Part shown: positions 24,668-33,648 of the stretch, piece after piece
Layout of the letters: each line of letters starts with the position of its first letter
How positions within the stretch are numbered: position 1 is the first letter of the stretch
Assembly (NCBI GenBank): GCA_007119035.1
Contig: SKQL01000057.1
Coordinates: 1-56,351, forward strand
Reading direction: 5' to 3'
Origin: Nitriliruptorales bacterium
Lineage (GTDB): Bacteria; Actinomycetota; Nitriliruptoria; Euzebyales; Egibacteraceae
DNA: 56,351 nt
Position numbers and translations under genes: made by a program
The notes under the pieces: model-generated
The model's database searches: none
What the model was told of the DNA's origin: nothing
What the model saw: only the letters and a program-made list of their open reading frames with translations

Positions 24668-25390
24668 ATGTCGGCAATGCAATTCCTAAGGGCCACTACC
24701 GCGCACACACTCGGCTGGACATCGGTGCTCCTCAAGGGGGGGTCGGCCGCGCTCGGCCTGACCGCCTCCGGGCTGTCGCAGGCGACCTCTGCGCTCAAGC
24801 ACCTAGGCCAGCAGGTGGCCCCTGACGAGGAGACCGCCCAGGAGGTGGGCACCGAGGGCCAGGCCGCGGAACAGGCGATACACGCGATCGAGGCGCTGCT
24901 CAAGCAGGTGGACCCCTCTCAGGTGCTCCAAACAGTCCGCGAGCACGTCGATCTGGGGAACCTCCTAGGGACCGAACAGGCCCAAGACACCGCCCAACAA
25001 GCCACCGAACAGGCCCAAGACACCGCCCAACAAGCCACCGACCAAGCCCAAGACACCGCCCAACAAGCCACCGACCAAGCCCAAGACACCGCCCAACAAG
25101 CCACCGACCAGGCCCGCAAACAGGTGCAGGACCCTGCCAAGCAAGCCACGGAGGTAGTCGAGAAGGCAGTGGATCGAGGCGAAGGTGAACAGGAATCGGG
25201 CGAAGATCAGGGCGGCGACGGCCAGGAGGCCGACCAGGAAAGCGGCGGCGGGTTGAAGCAGCGACTCCGCGAGCTCAGCAACCGGGAGCTGGTCGAGTTG
25301 TACGCCCATGAGTCCGAGACGCAGAGCCGTCAGCGTGTCCTGGAGGCGATCGAGGCGGTGGCGAACGAGCGCCGGACGTCGGTCAGTTGA
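24668..25390 (+). CDS. Repeat-rich helical protein opening the gas-vesicle cluster
   Basis: A 240-residue protein I cannot assign. Residues 1-45 are fairly hydrophobic (LGWTSVLLKGGSAALGLTASG) and could be a membrane- or vesicle-interacting helix. Residues 102-145 are four tandem 11-mers, T(E/D)QAQDTAQQA, with a fifth degenerate copy. This 11-residue, Ala/Gln-rich periodicity resembles LEA group 3 helices. An acidic linker rich in GEQESGEDQGG follows. The C-terminus (about 198-235) is a basic-acidic helix, LKQRLRELSNRELVELYAHE. GGAGGT precedes the ATG. Its place 74 bases before gvpA suggests a gas-vesicle surface or assembly role, perhaps filling the GvpC or GvpQ/T niche. That is inference. 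Confidence 0.75.
   Translation: MSAMQFLRATTAHTLGWTSVLLKGGSAALGLTASGLSQATSALKHLGQQVAPDEETAQEVGTEGQAAEQAIHAIEALLKQVDPSQVLQTVREHVDLGNLLGTEQAQDTAQQATEQAQDTAQQATDQAQDTAQQATDQAQDTAQQATDQARKQVQDPAKQATEVVEKAVDRGEGEQESGEDQGGDGQEADQESGGGLKQRLRELSNRELVELYAHESETQSRQRVLEAIEAVANERRTSVS
24971..25102 (+). repeat. Four tandem 33-bp repeats inside a coding region
   Basis: The 33-base unit beginning ACCGAACAGGCCCAAGACAC starts at 24971, 25004, 25037 and 25070, with a decayed fifth at 25103. Units differ by two bases at most, including synonymous positions, so the array is recently amplified or homogenised. Each unit encodes one 11-residue helix repeat, keeping the frame. Confidence 0.92.
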
Positions 25391-25464
25391 CGGACCCCCA
25401 GGTGTGAGCACGCGAGCTTCGGGGGAGATCAGGGGTCCCGCAACGGATGTGAAAGGACGACAGC

Positions 25465-25887
25465 ATGGCCCTCGCTGCACAGCCGGTCACACGCGCACCT
25501 GCTTCGAGCAGTCTCTACGACGTGCTGGATCTCATCCTGGACAAGGGTCTCGTCATAGACGCGTACGTACGCGTCTCCTTGATCGGCATCGAGATATTGA
25601 CCATCGATGCCCGGATCGTGGTGGCGAGCGTGGACACCTACCTACGCTTCGCCGAGGCCGTCAACCGCCTTGACCTGCGGCAGCAGTCAGACGCCCAGGA
25701 TCTCGGCGACCTCACGAGCGGGATGATGCCCGACGCCGGGGAGGCGGGCGAAGCTGCCGGCGATGCCGCGAAGGGCGCCGCGGAGAGCGCCTTGCCCGAC
25801 AGCCTGCAGAACGCCGCCCAGAAGCTCGGCCTCCTCGACGAGGACGAAGAGGAAGGCGAGGAGCAGGAGCAGTCGGAGGAAGAGTGA
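25465..25887 (+). CDS. gvpA: Gas vesicle structural protein GvpA
   Basis: A 140-residue protein whose residues 16-72 match the GvpA rib core: [42 protein letters not shown] and RFAEAVNRL. GvpA subunits polymerise into the gas-permeable protein wall of the vesicle. A 68-residue tail follows, Ala/Gly-rich and then strongly acidic ([18 protein letters not shown]), much longer than the compact cyanobacterial form. AAAGGA lies ahead of the ATG. The stop overlaps the GTG of the first gvpF/L gene. It is the only one of the three GvpA-fold genes here with the full rib sequence, so it is the likely main wall protein. Confidence 0.95.
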   Translation: MALAAQPVTRAPASSSLYDVLDLILDKGLVIDAYVRVSLIGIEILTIDARIVVASVDTYLRFAEAVNRLDLRQQSDAQDLGDLTSGMMPDAGEAGEAAGDAAKGAAESALPDSLQNAAQKLGLLDEDEEEGEEQEQSEEE

Positions 25888-26678
25888 CCGTATCCAGGGA
25901 GAGCGAGCGCGCGGGCCCGGTGACGGACCAGCCCACCGGGGTGTGGGTCTACGGGGTCTGTCCGATGGATGAGGACCTGGACCTCGACACGCTGACCGAC
26001 GACCTGGGGACAGGCCGCATGTGGGCAGTCGAGCAGGACGGCCTGCGCACGGTGGTCGGGGAGGCATCAGAGACGCCCGCGTCTGCCGCGGAGAGCACCG
26101 CGCTGCGCGCCCACCTCCGGGTGCTGGAGGCCCTGCACGCCAAGACCACGCTCGTACCGGCGGCGTTCGGTACGGTGCTGCCCGACGAGCAAGCGATACG
26201 CACCCATCTCCTCGCGGGCAGGGCCGAGGAGTTGCGGCGACTGCTCGAGCGGCTCGCGGGCCGGGTCGAGGTGATCGTGCGGGCGGAGGCCGACGACGAC
26301 GCAGTGGTCGAGACCGTGCTGGCCGAGCATCCCGACATCCGCCAGCAGGGCAGGGGCATCGAGAGCGCGCGCGACCCCATGGCGCGCCTGCGGGGGCGCC
26401 TAGCCCTCGGTGAGCGCGTCGCGGAAGCCGTTGCCGCGCACCAGCGAGCGGTCGCCTCGGCGCTGTTGGAGCGCCTCTCGAGCCACGCGGACGCGGTCGC
26501 TCCCCGCGACGAGGAAGCCCTCACGAGCCTTGACGCCGCCTTCCTGATCGAGGAGGGCCAGCTCGACGTGTTCGATGCCGACGTCGACGAGTTGGCCGCC
26601 GAGCACCCCGGGTGGCGCTTCCGGTCCGTCGGGCCGGCACCTCCCCACCATTTCGTCGATGCGCCCTGGAGCGGCTGA
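25884..26678 (+). CDS. gvpF: Gas vesicle protein GvpF/GvpL family (first copy)
   Basis: A 264-residue member of the GvpF/L family, accessory proteins that bind GvpA and act early in vesicle assembly. It has the N-terminal VWVYGVCP strand, the middle [13 protein letters not shown] segment, the second-domain [19 protein letters not shown] and the near-terminal signature [10 protein letters not shown]. It starts with GTG overlapping the gvpA stop by four bases. It is the first of three GvpF/L paralogues in the cluster; the letter F follows gene order next to gvpA and G, and could be L instead. Confidence 0.9.
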   Translation: MTVSRESERAGPVTDQPTGVWVYGVCPMDEDLDLDTLTDDLGTGRMWAVEQDGLRTVVGEASETPASAAESTALRAHLRVLEALHAKTTLVPAAFGTVLPDEQAIRTHLLAGRAEELRRLLERLAGRVEVIVRAEADDDAVVETVLAEHPDIRQQGRGIESARDPMARLRGRLALGERVAEAVAAHQRAVASALLERLSSHADAVAPRDEEALTSLDAAFLIEEGQLDVFDADVDELAAEHPGWRFRSVGPAPPHHFVDAPWSG

Positions 26679-26926
26679 TGTTGTTGCGACTTCTCGCCGC
26701 CCCGGTGACCGCGCCGCTGCGCGGGATCCTCTGGATATCCGAGTACGCGGTGGACGAGGCCTACAAGCGTCGCCGGGCCGAGATCCAGGAGGAGCTCGAG
26801 AGCCTGGCGGCCGCACGAGCCGCAGGCACGATCGAAGACGACGACGCAACTGCTCGCGAGGACACGCTGCTCCAGGAGCTCTCAGCGATTCGAGCCCACC
26901 AGGCAAGCAACGAAAGGCAGCACTGA
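26678..26926 (+). CDS. gvpG: Gas vesicle protein GvpG
   Basis: An 82-residue protein of the GvpG family: an N-terminal amphipathic segment LLRLLAAPVTAPLRGILWI followed by a charged helix with RRRAEIQEELESL and a C-terminal LLQELSAI. GvpG is a small assembly factor usually found beside gvpF. The ATG shares its first base with the preceding TGA (TGATG), and its own stop again overlaps the next start. Size and position match actinobacterial gvpG. Confidence 0.88.
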   Translation: MLLRLLAAPVTAPLRGILWISEYAVDEAYKRRRAEIQEELESLAAARAAGTIEDDDATAREDTLLQELSAIRAHQASNERQH

Positions 26927-27195
26927 TGGCCACCCCGCAGGCCGCTTCGGACATCATCGGGCAAGCCAAGGAGCAGCTACCGAACCTCATCGGCAAGCCG
27001 GCCGAGTCCGTGTCAGGGATCGAGCGCGCCGAGGACAACGGATGGCGGGTGACCCTCGAGGTACTCGAGCTCGAGCGCATCCCCCCTACGACCGATGTCC
27101 TCGGCACCTACGAGGTGCTGCTCGACGAGGAGGGGACACTGCAGAGCTTCCAGCGCATCTACCGCTACCACCGCAGTCAGGCTACGCGGGAATGA
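26926..27195 (+). CDS. gvpO: Gas vesicle protein GvpO
   Basis: An 89-residue protein with the GvpO signature: GWRVTLEVLELERIPPTTDVLGTYEV, then LLDEEGTLQSFQRIYRYHR. GvpO is needed for vesicle formation in haloarchaea and actinobacteria, by an unclear mechanism. Start and stop overlap both neighbours (TGATG at 26924; ATGA at 27192). In Streptomyces clusters as I recall them gvpO comes before gvpA; here it follows gvpG. Confidence 0.9.
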   Translation: MATPQAASDIIGQAKEQLPNLIGKPAESVSGIERAEDNGWRVTLEVLELERIPPTTDVLGTYEVLLDEEGTLQSFQRIYRYHRSQATRE

Positions 27196-27581
27196 CCGCC
27201 TGGGAACCGCAAGGATCGCCCTTCGGTACGTCTGCCTCCCCCATGGCCGGAGCCGCAGGCATCGCTCCCGCGCCGTCCCCCGCGGGACTCGCGGACGTCC
27301 TCGACCGCATTCTCGACAAGGGCCTCGTGGTGGCGGGCGACATCCGTGTGGACCTCGTCGGGGTGGAGCTCCTCACCATCAAGATCCGGCTGCTGCTGGC
27401 CTCAGCGGACCGTGCCGCGGAGTTGGGCATGGACTGGTGGCGCACCGATCCCTACTTCTCCTCCAAGGCCCTCGCCCTCGAGGAGGAGAACCGGGCACTG
27501 CGTCAGCGCCTCGACCGCCTCGAGGACGCTCTGGAGACATCCAGCGAGGAAGAGGAAGACGAGGACGAGTATGCGGACTAG
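27192..27581 (+). CDS. gvpJ: GvpA-fold protein GvpJ
   Basis: A 129-residue protein with a GvpA-type core at 32-85. The core reads LADVLDRILDKGLVVAGDIRV and VGVELLTIKIRLLLASADRA, and is followed by ELGMDWWRTDP, the feature that marks GvpJ. A heptad-like coiled segment (EEENRALRQRLDRLEDAL) and an acidic tail end it. GvpJ is a minor wall-like protein thought to help nucleate or shape the vesicle ends. It overlaps gvpO by four bases and is followed 14 bases later by the second gvpF/L gene. Confidence 0.92.
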   Translation: MTAWEPQGSPFGTSASPMAGAAGIAPAPSPAGLADVLDRILDKGLVVAGDIRVDLVGVELLTIKIRLLLASADRAAELGMDWWRTDPYFSSKALALEEENRALRQRLDRLEDALETSSEEEEDEDEYAD

Positions 27582-27595
27582 CGAAGGTCGACCGA

Positions 27596-28384
27596 GTGGA
27601 CACTGAGCAGCCACGCGAGCTCTGCTGGGTCTACGGGATCCTTCGTGAGGGTCACCCGATCGCACCCGACATGACGGGTGTGCCGGGCAGCGGCCCGGTG
27701 GAGGCCATCTCGGAGGGCGGCCTCGCAGCTGCGGTGAGCCGGGGCGCCCCGGACACGATGCCGTCGGACGAGGTCCTCATGGACGACAACGAGCGACTGC
27801 GGACCGTCCTGCTCGCCCACGATGCGGTGCAGCGGGCCCTGGTCGAGGATGGCGACGTCCTTCCCACCCGATTCGCGACCGTCTGCACGGAAACGGACGC
27901 GAGATCACTGTTGTCTGCGCATCGACCGACGCTCGACTCGGCGTTCGCGCAGGTGGGCAGCCAGCGGGAATGGGGTGTGCAGATGTTCGTGGGCGCGGGC
28001 TCGGCCCATCACTCCGCCCCACGGCAGAGGAGAGACGCCCCCGGTGCGGGACGTGCGTACCTGGCCGGCAGGCAGGAGCAGGCCCGACAGCGGGGCACCC
28101 GCCATGAACGCGGCAAGCGGTCCAGCGAGGACCTGCACGGGCGCCTTGCATCCGTGGCCACCGCGGGAGTGCGGATCGGCCTGCATGCCCAACACGTCAC
28201 CGGACGCACTGACGAGATGGTCTACAACGCCTCCTTCCTCGTCGCGCGGGAAGCGGAGGACCGGTTCAAGGCGATCGTCACGCGAGCGGGGGGCGCGGAC
28301 ATCACGTGCGTGCTCACCGGCCCATGGCCCCCGCACCACTTCGTCGACCTCGATCTCAGTGGGGATGCGAATGTCCATGCGTGA
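27596..28384 (+). CDS. gvpL: Gas vesicle protein GvpF/GvpL family (second copy)
   Basis: A 262-residue GvpF/L protein starting with GTG at 27596 (GAAGG eight bases upstream). It has the N-terminal CWVYGILREG, DVLPTRFATVC in the first domain, MVYNASFLVAREAEDRFKAIV in the second and the ending GPWPPHHFVDLDL. Between the domains lies an unusually basic, probably disordered stretch (residues about 140-185, rich in Arg, Gln and His). It ends inside the start of the next GvpA-fold gene. The label L is given by position after gvpJ. Confidence 0.9.
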   Translation: MDTEQPRELCWVYGILREGHPIAPDMTGVPGSGPVEAISEGGLAAAVSRGAPDTMPSDEVLMDDNERLRTVLLAHDAVQRALVEDGDVLPTRFATVCTETDARSLLSAHRPTLDSAFAQVGSQREWGVQMFVGAGSAHHSAPRQRRDAPGAGRAYLAGRQEQARQRGTRHERGKRSSEDLHGRLASVATAGVRIGLHAQHVTGRTDEMVYNASFLVAREAEDRFKAIVTRAGGADITCVLTGPWPPHHFVDLDLSGDANVHA

Positions 28385-28658
28385 CGGCTTCAACGAGGAG
28401 TCGGTCCTCGACCTGGCGGGGGACGCCACCGTCGTGGACCTCGTCGACCGGCTACTGGACCGGGGTGTCGTCCTCGCGGCCGAGATCACCCTCGCGGTAG
28501 CCGATGTCGACCTCGTCCACGTAAGCCTCCGGGCGCTGCTCGGCACCTCCGACCGAGCCCTGCGCATGAGCGCCGACCCGTCGAGGGACCGCGAGCCGGC
28601 CACGCTGACCACGGAGGGATTGACCGGCTCGCGGGCACCGCTCCCCCGCCATGGCTGA
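28371..28658 (+). CDS. gvpS: GvpA-fold protein GvpS
   Basis: A 95-residue protein with a GvpA-type core at about 21-66: VVDLVDRLLDRGVVLAAEITL, VADVDLVHVSLRALLGTSDR. It lacks both the GvpJ WW motif and the GvpA aromatic end, which fits GvpS. Three in-frame ATGs occur at 28365, 28371 and 28377, all before the preceding gene's stop (28382-28384). I use the middle one without strong evidence. Its stop lies eight bases inside the third gvpF/L gene. Confidence 0.82.
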   Translation: MSMRDGFNEESVLDLAGDATVVDLVDRLLDRGVVLAAEITLAVADVDLVHVSLRALLGTSDRALRMSADPSRDREPATLTTEGLTGSRAPLPRHG

Positions 28659-29367
28659 GTCCCTCGTGTACTGCTACGCCGTCACGGACGCGGCGCACGA
28701 CCTGGGGGATCTCCGTGGGCTCGACGACGCGCCCGTGCTCGTCCGTTTCCTGGGTGGCGTCCATGCCGCCCTCAGCCGCCACCGCGACCTCGTCCTGGGC
28801 GCGAGCACGGACCAACTCCTCCGGTGCGCGGCCGTCACCGACTCAGCTATGGAGCACGGCAGCGCGGTTCCGTTGCGGTTCGGGACACTCATGGAGGAGG
28901 ATCAGCTCGCCGCGCTCCTTGCGCAACGTGCCGAGGAGCTGAGAGCGGACCTCCACTTCGTGAGGGGCCGTGTCGAAGTCGGGTTGCGTGTGACGAGCGC
29001 CTCGACCGAGGACCCCGCCACCGTCGGATCCCCTGGCCGGATGCCCCGCGGCGATCCGGCCCCGCAACCCGGCGACGGACGTGAGCACATGCGGCGCCTC
29101 CAGCGTCGGGAGCGGGAGTCGACGAGTGCCTCCGAGCTCGCGGCCGACCGGTGCCATGAGCGACTTGCGCAGCACGCGCCCACCCATCGTCTATGGCGGC
29201 GTCCCCGGGAGGGAGTGCTCCTCACCGCCGCGTATCTCGTGGAGCGCGCACAGGTCGACGAGCTTGCCGCGGTCGTCGACGAGCTGGAACGTCATGAGAC
29301 GACCGTCCGGCTGGCGCTCACAGGACCGTGGGCGCCCTACAGCTTCGTGGGTGGGATCGACCGATGA
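28651..29367 (+). CDS. Gas vesicle protein GvpF/GvpL family (third copy)
   Basis: A 238-residue GvpF/L protein: LVYCYAVTDAAHDL at the start, AVPLRFGTLMEEDQL, VRGRVEVGLRV, then a linker rich in Gly, Pro and Arg (about 120-150), then VLLTAAYLVERAQVDEL and the ending LTGPWAPYSFV. Most actinobacterial clusters I know have two GvpF/L genes, so a third is notable. It overlaps gvpS by eight bases and gvpK by four (ATGA at 29364). Confidence 0.88.
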   Translation: MAESLVYCYAVTDAAHDLGDLRGLDDAPVLVRFLGGVHAALSRHRDLVLGASTDQLLRCAAVTDSAMEHGSAVPLRFGTLMEEDQLAALLAQRAEELRADLHFVRGRVEVGLRVTSASTEDPATVGSPGRMPRGDPAPQPGDGREHMRRLQRRERESTSASELAADRCHERLAQHAPTHRLWRRPREGVLLTAAYLVERAQVDELAAVVDELERHETTVRLALTGPWAPYSFVGGIDR

Positions 29368-29735
29368 ACGAGACAGAGGCTCGTGAGCGGATCGACCGCC
29401 TGCTGGCGGGCCACGACGGGGATCTGCTGGGTCTCGTCACCCAGATGGAGCACACCGCCGGAGGAACACCTGGCCGGATCAACGCCGATCCCGAGAACGT
29501 CGAGCGAGGCCTCGCGCAGCTCGTCCTCACGCTCGTGGAGCTGCTCCGCCAGGTAATGGAGCGCCAAGCCGTCCGCCGCATGGAACGTGGAACGCTGAGC
29601 GACGACGAGGTCGAACGGTTGGGCATCGCCTTCCTCCGCCTCGACCAGCGCATGGAGGAGCTGCTCGCCACATTCGAGCTGGAGCGTGCCGACCTGCAGA
29701 TCCACCTGGGACCGCTGGGCAACCTGCTCGATTAG
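29364..29735 (+). CDS. gvpK: Gas vesicle protein GvpK
   Basis: A 123-residue protein matching GvpK closely: [65 protein letters not shown] and the ending [13 protein letters not shown]. GvpK is a conserved helical accessory protein of most gas-vesicle clusters. It is the last gene of the run and is followed within 32 bases by a long perfect hairpin. No gvpN ATPase gene is present. Confidence 0.94.
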   Translation: MNETEARERIDRLLAGHDGDLLGLVTQMEHTAGGTPGRINADPENVERGLAQLVLTLVELLRQVMERQAVRRMERGTLSDDEVERLGIAFLRLDQRMEELLATFELERADLQIHLGPLGNLLD

Positions 29736-29766
29736 CGTTACGCCCGCTTTGTGCCCATCCCATGCC

Positions 29767-29815
29767 GAGGTTTGTAGAAAGTTGCCGCCTCACGCGGCAA
29801 CTTTCTACAAACCTC
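29767..29815. repeat. Perfect 22-5-22 inverted repeat (copy 1 of a hairpin family)
   Basis: Left arm 29767-29788 (GAGGTTTGTAGAAAGTTGCC, then GC), loop CTCAC, right arm 29794-29815; all 22 pairs are Watson-Crick. It lies 31 bases after the gvpK stop and 144 before the typA start. As RNA it would make a very stable stem and could end the gvp transcript, though no U-run follows. A second copy at 46891-46939 has the same arm and loop lengths with compensatory changes, so it is more than a local terminator. Confidence 0.95.
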
Positions 29816-29958
29816 TGGTGGGCGGCCCGGTGGGCGGCTGGCTGCGGTGGGCGGCTGAGGGAGCGGGGATTCCGCCGCCCGCCGACCGGCTCCCGAACCG
29901 CTACCATTGCACGTGCCCGTCTTTCGCGGTCGCACCCGCCTATACCTCGAGCTCTCCC

Positions 29959-31779
29959 ATGCCTGCACGCTCTGACCTGCGCAATGTTGCCATCGTCGCC
30001 CATGTCGATCACGGCAAGACCACCCTCGTCGACGCCATGCTCTGGCAGTCGGGGGTCTTCCGGGAGAACCAGGACGTCAACGAGCGCGTGATGGACTCGA
30101 CGGACCTCGAGCGGGAGAAGGGCATCACCATCCTCGCGAAGAACACCGCGGTTCGGTACGGGGACCTCAAGATCAACATCATCGACACACCCGGGCATGC
30201 GGATTTCGGTGGAGAGGTCGAGCGTGGCCTCGCCATGGTCGACGCGGTCGTGTTGCTCGTCGACGCCTCCGAGGGCCCGCTGCCCCAGACCCGCTTCGTG
30301 CTGCGCAAGGCCCTCGAGCGCGGCCTGCCCGTCGTGCTCGTCGTCAACAAGATCGACCGTCCCGACGCCCGGGTGGCCGAGGTGGTCGACGAGGTCTACC
30401 AGCTCTTCATCGACCTCGACGCCCGCGACGATCAGATCGACTTCCCCGTCGTCTACTGCGTGGCGCGCGACGGGCAGGCGAGCCTCGACCCCGAGACGCC
30501 GGGTGTCGACCTCAAGCCGCTCTTCGAGACCCTGATCGAGCACGTCCCCGCCCCCACCTACACCGAGGATGCGCCCCTGCAAGCGCTCGTCACCAACCTC
30601 GACGCCTCGCCCTACGTCGGCCGCCTCGCGCTGTGCCGGGTGCACGAGGGGTCGTTGCGCAAAGGCCAGCAGGTGGCGTGGTGCCGCACTGACGGCAGCG
30701 TCGAGAAGGTGAAGATCACCGAGCTGTACGTCACCGAGGCGCTGGACCGCGTCGATGCGGTGGAGGCGCACCAGGGCGACATCATCGCAATCGCGGGCCT
30801 GGCCGACGTGACGATCGGGGAGACGCTGGCCGACCCGGAGCATCCCGTCGCCCTGCCCGCGCTGACCGTCGACGAGCCCAGCCTTGCGATGACCATCGGG
30901 CTCAACACCGCGCCGGGCGCGGGAACCGAGGGCGACAAGGTCACCGCCCGCCTGCTCAAGGCGCGCCTGGATTCCGAGCTCGTGGGCAACGTCTCGATCC
31001 GCGTCCTGCCGACGGAGCGACCCGATACCTGGGAGGTACAGGGACGAGGCGAGCTCGCACTGGCTGTACTCGTGGAGACGATGCGCCGCGAGGGCTACGA
31101 GCTGACCGTGGGCAAGCCCCAGGTCGTGACGCGTGAGATCGACGGGAGCGTGCACGAGCCCGTGGAGCGCGTCTCGATCGATGTGCCCGAGGAGTATCTG
31201 GGGGTCGTGACGCAATTGCTCGCGCTGCGAAAAGGGCGTATGGAGCAGATGATCAACCACGGCACCGGGTGGGTGCGCCTCGAGTACCTCGTGCCCGCAC
31301 GGGGACTCATCGGATTCCGCACGGAGTTCCTCACCGAGACACGAGGCACGGGCTTGCTGCACCACGTCTTCGAGCGCTACGACCCCTGGCACGGCGAGCT
31401 CCGCACCCGGCCGACGGGAAGCCTCGTGGCGGACCGCAAGGGCCCGACCACCGCGTTCGCGCTCGCGAACCTACAGCAACGTGGGACGCTGTTCGTCGCG
31501 CCGGGAACGGAGGTGTACGAGGGCATGATCGTGGGAGAGAACGCCCGGCAGGAAGACATGGACGTCAATCCCACCAAGCAGAAGAAGCTGACCAACATGC
31601 GCGCGGCCGCAGGCGACGAGTTGGTGCCCCTCGTGCCCCACACCGCGTTGTCACTCGAGCAGGCGCTCGAGTTCTGCCGCGCAGACGAGTGCGTGGAGGT
31701 CACTCCCCGGTCGGTCCGCTTGCGCAAGGTGATCCTGGAGCAGACCGCCCGAAAGCGTGCGGGCTCGGCCGCGTCCTGA
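29959..31779 (+). CDS. typA: Ribosome-associated GTPase TypA/BipA
   Basis: A 606-residue translational GTPase of full family length. G1 is AHVDHGKTT (about 14-22), then the family switch [22 protein letters not shown]3 [14 protein letters not shown] and G4 NKIDRPDAR. Elongation-factor-like domains follow, and a C-terminal BipA region with [17 protein letters not shown] and [12 protein letters not shown]. It binds the ribosome and aids subunit assembly and stress adaptation. No strong Shine-Dalgarno is visible before the ATG at 29959. The promoter probably lies in the 223-base gap after gvpK. Confidence 0.97.
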   Translation: MPARSDLRNVAIVAHVDHGKTTLVDAMLWQSGVFRENQDVNERVMDSTDLEREKGITILAKNTAVRYGDLKINIIDTPGHADFGGEVERGLAMVDAVVLLVDASEGPLPQTRFVLRKALERGLPVVLVVNKIDRPDARVAEVVDEVYQLFIDLDARDDQIDFPVVYCVARDGQASLDPETPGVDLKPLFETLIEHVPAPTYTEDAPLQALVTNLDASPYVGRLALCRVHEGSLRKGQQVAWCRTDGSVEKVKITELYVTEALDRVDAVEAHQGDIIAIAGLADVTIGETLADPEHPVALPALTVDEPSLAMTIGLNTAPGAGTEGDKVTARLLKARLDSELVGNVSIRVLPTERPDTWEVQGRGELALAVLVETMRREGYELTVGKPQVVTREIDGSVHEPVERVSIDVPEEYLGVVTQLLALRKGRMEQMINHGTGWVRLEYLVPARGLIGFRTEFLTETRGTGLLHHVFERYDPWHGELRTRPTGSLVADRKGPTTAFALANLQQRGTLFVAPGTEVYEGMIVGENARQEDMDVNPTKQKKLTNMRAAAGDELVPLVPHTALSLEQALEFCRADECVEVTPRSVRLRKVILEQTARKRAGSAAS

Positions 31780-31854
31780 GCCGCGAGGCCGCCGCCATCT
31801 CAGGGGGGTGGTGGGGCACACTGCTCTCGTGAGGCTGGTGGGAAGGCACGGCAC

Positions 31855-33648
31855 ATGAGCAAAGAGGCGCTGAGGGTGGCCAACTGCAGCGGCTTCTTCG
31901 GGGACCGGTTGTCCGCGGCACGGGAGATGGTCCACGGGGGACCGATCGATGTGCTGACCGGCGACTGGCTCGCCGAGCTCACCATGGGCGTGCTCCTGAA
32001 GCAACGTCGCCGCGACCCCGAGACGGGCTACGCACGGACGTTCATCGCCCAACTCGACGACGTGCTCGAGGACTGCCTCGACCGGGACATCAAGATCGTC
32101 TCGAACGCGGGAGGGCTGAACCCGCAGGCCTGTGCCCGGGCGGTCGAGGAGATCGCGGAGCAGCTGGGCCGGGAGGTACGGGTCGCCTGCGTCAGCGGCG
32201 ACGACGTGACCGAGCTCTTCCGCCGCGAGCGGGCCGACGGGTGGAGGGCCGACCACCTCGACACAGGCGCCGCGCTCGACGCGGCCTTCGAAGGGCGCGA
32301 GCTCGACGTCGAGGTGGCGAACGCCTACCTGGGTGGCTGGGGGATCGCGGAGGCGCTGTCGGCGGGTGCCGATGTCGTGGTCACCGGAAGGGTCAGCGAT
32401 GCCTCGGTCATCGTCGGGCCGGCGGCGTGGCACTTCGGATGGGCCGCCGACGACTGGGACGCCCTCGCGGGGGCGGTCGCCGCGGGCCACGTGATCGAGT
32501 GCGGGGCCCAGGCGACAGGGGGCAACTTCTCCTTCTTCACCGAGTTGGGCGATGTGCGGCGCTGCGGGTTCCCGATCGCTGAGATCTCCGCTGATGGCTC
32601 CGCGACCATCACGAAGCATCCGGGCACGGGAGGGGCGGTGACCACCGAGACCGTGACCGCCCAGCTCCTCTACGAGATCGGGGGGCCACGCTACGCGAAC
32701 CCCGACGTGGTCGTGAGGCTCGACACGCTGACCCTCGCGCAGGAGGGTCGCGACCGCGTCAGGATGAGCGGCACCCGGGGGGAACCCGCCCCGAGCACCG
32801 TCAAAGTGGGGGCCCTGTGCCCCGCGGGCTGGCGCAACGCCATGACGTTCGTCCTCACCGGCCTCGACATCGAAGAGAAGGCAGCGGTCGCCCAGGACGC
32901 GTTGTGGGAGGGCGTGCCAGGTGGTCGCAGCGCCTTCGAAGCAGTCGGGATCCGCCTGATACGAGCCGATTCCCATGACCCCGGGTGGACGACCGACGCG
33001 GTCTCGCTGCTCACGGTCTCGGTCACCACCCCGGACCGGGGACTCGCCGCCCGGTTCTCACGCGCGGCCACGGAGACAACGCTCGCGAGCTACCCCGGCT
33101 TGTTCCTCGCCGACCCGCCCGGCCCCGGCAGGGACTACGCCGTCTTCTGGCCCACCCTCTTGCCGGCCGAACGCGTCGAGCAGCGGGTATCCCTGGGCCA
33201 CGACACGTGGACGGCCGGCAGGCCACCGCTCGAGGAGCCGAGGGATACGGCCACGGGGGAGCCTCCGAACGCAATCCCCGCGGACGCACGCGACGACGAG
33301 ACGAGGCTCGTGCCCCTCGGCACGGTGCTCGGCGCCCGTTCGGGGGACAAGGCGGGCAACGCAACGCTGGGCGTATGGGCACGCGACGACGCCACCTTCG
33401 AGTGGCTCGCGGGCTGGTGGGGCGAATCCGAGCTCAGGGCACTGCTGCCCGAGGCGGCGGATTGCGACATGAACGTGTGGTGGCTGCCGAACCTGCGCGC
33501 CGCGGGATGCACGATCCTCGGGTTCCTCGGTCACGGCGTCGCGGCGAACCTCGACCTCGACTCGCAGGCGAAGGGTCTCGGCGAGTACCTGCGGGCCAAG
33601 CACGTGGAGGTGCCCTCCGTGCTGCTGCGGGGAGCGAGCCGTGGGTGA
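31855..33648 (+). CDS. AtuA-like acyclic terpene utilisation family protein
   Basis: A 597-residue protein of the AtuA/DUF1446 family. The N-terminal two-thirds (about 5-450) shows NCSGFFGDRLSAAREM, PIDVLTGDWLAELTM, KIVSNAGGLNP and VVTGRVSDASV. The C-terminal ferredoxin-like AtuA domain (about 480-590) shows TVLGARSGDKAGNATLGVWA. The two parts are separate genes in some bacteria and fused here. AtuA is required for citronellol/geraniol growth in Pseudomonas, but its reaction is unknown. The stop overlaps the enoyl-CoA hydratase start by eight bases. Confidence 0.9.
   Translation: MSKEALRVANCSGFFGDRLSAAREMVHGGPIDVLTGDWLAELTMGVLLKQRRRDPETGYARTFIAQLDDVLEDCLDRDIKIVSNAGGLNPQACARAVEEIAEQLGREVRVACVSGDDVTELFRRERADGWRADHLDTGAALDAAFEGRELDVEVANAYLGGWGIAEALSAGADVVVTGRVSDASVIVGPAAWHFGWAADDWDALAGAVAAGHVIECGAQATGGNFSFFTELGDVRRCGFPIAEISADGSATITKHPGTGGAVTTETVTAQLLYEIGGPRYANPDVVVRLDTLTLAQEGRDRVRMSGTRGEPAPSTVKVGALCPAGWRNAMTFVLTGLDIEEKAAVAQDALWEGVPGGRSAFEAVGIRLIRADSHDPGWTTDAVSLLTVSVTTPDRGLAARFSRAATETTLASYPGLFLADPPGPGRDYAVFWPTLLPAERVEQRVSLGHDTWTAGRPPLEEPRDTATGEPPNAIPADARDDETRLVPLGTVLGARSGDKAGNATLGVWARDDATFEWLAGWWGESELRALLPEAADCDMNVWWLPNLRAAGCTILGFLGHGVAANLDLDSQAKGLGEYLRAKHVEVPSVLLRGASRG

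Noticed and set aside
24971-25140. Regular 33-base repeats that could suggest a CRISPR array
   Set aside because: Units abut with no spacers, keep a reading frame and encode an 11-residue protein repeat; no cas genes nearby.
29738-29968. Similar peptides (EVCRxLPxEAAxxYKP) read from the minus strand of both hairpin copies
   Set aside because: The peptide similarity follows from the conserved palindrome; frames around it show no coding character and one copy lies in a clear gap.
29527-31392. 621-codon leftward frame opposite typA
   Set aside because: The opposite strand encodes a full TypA with all GTPase motifs; this frame has no recognisable domain.
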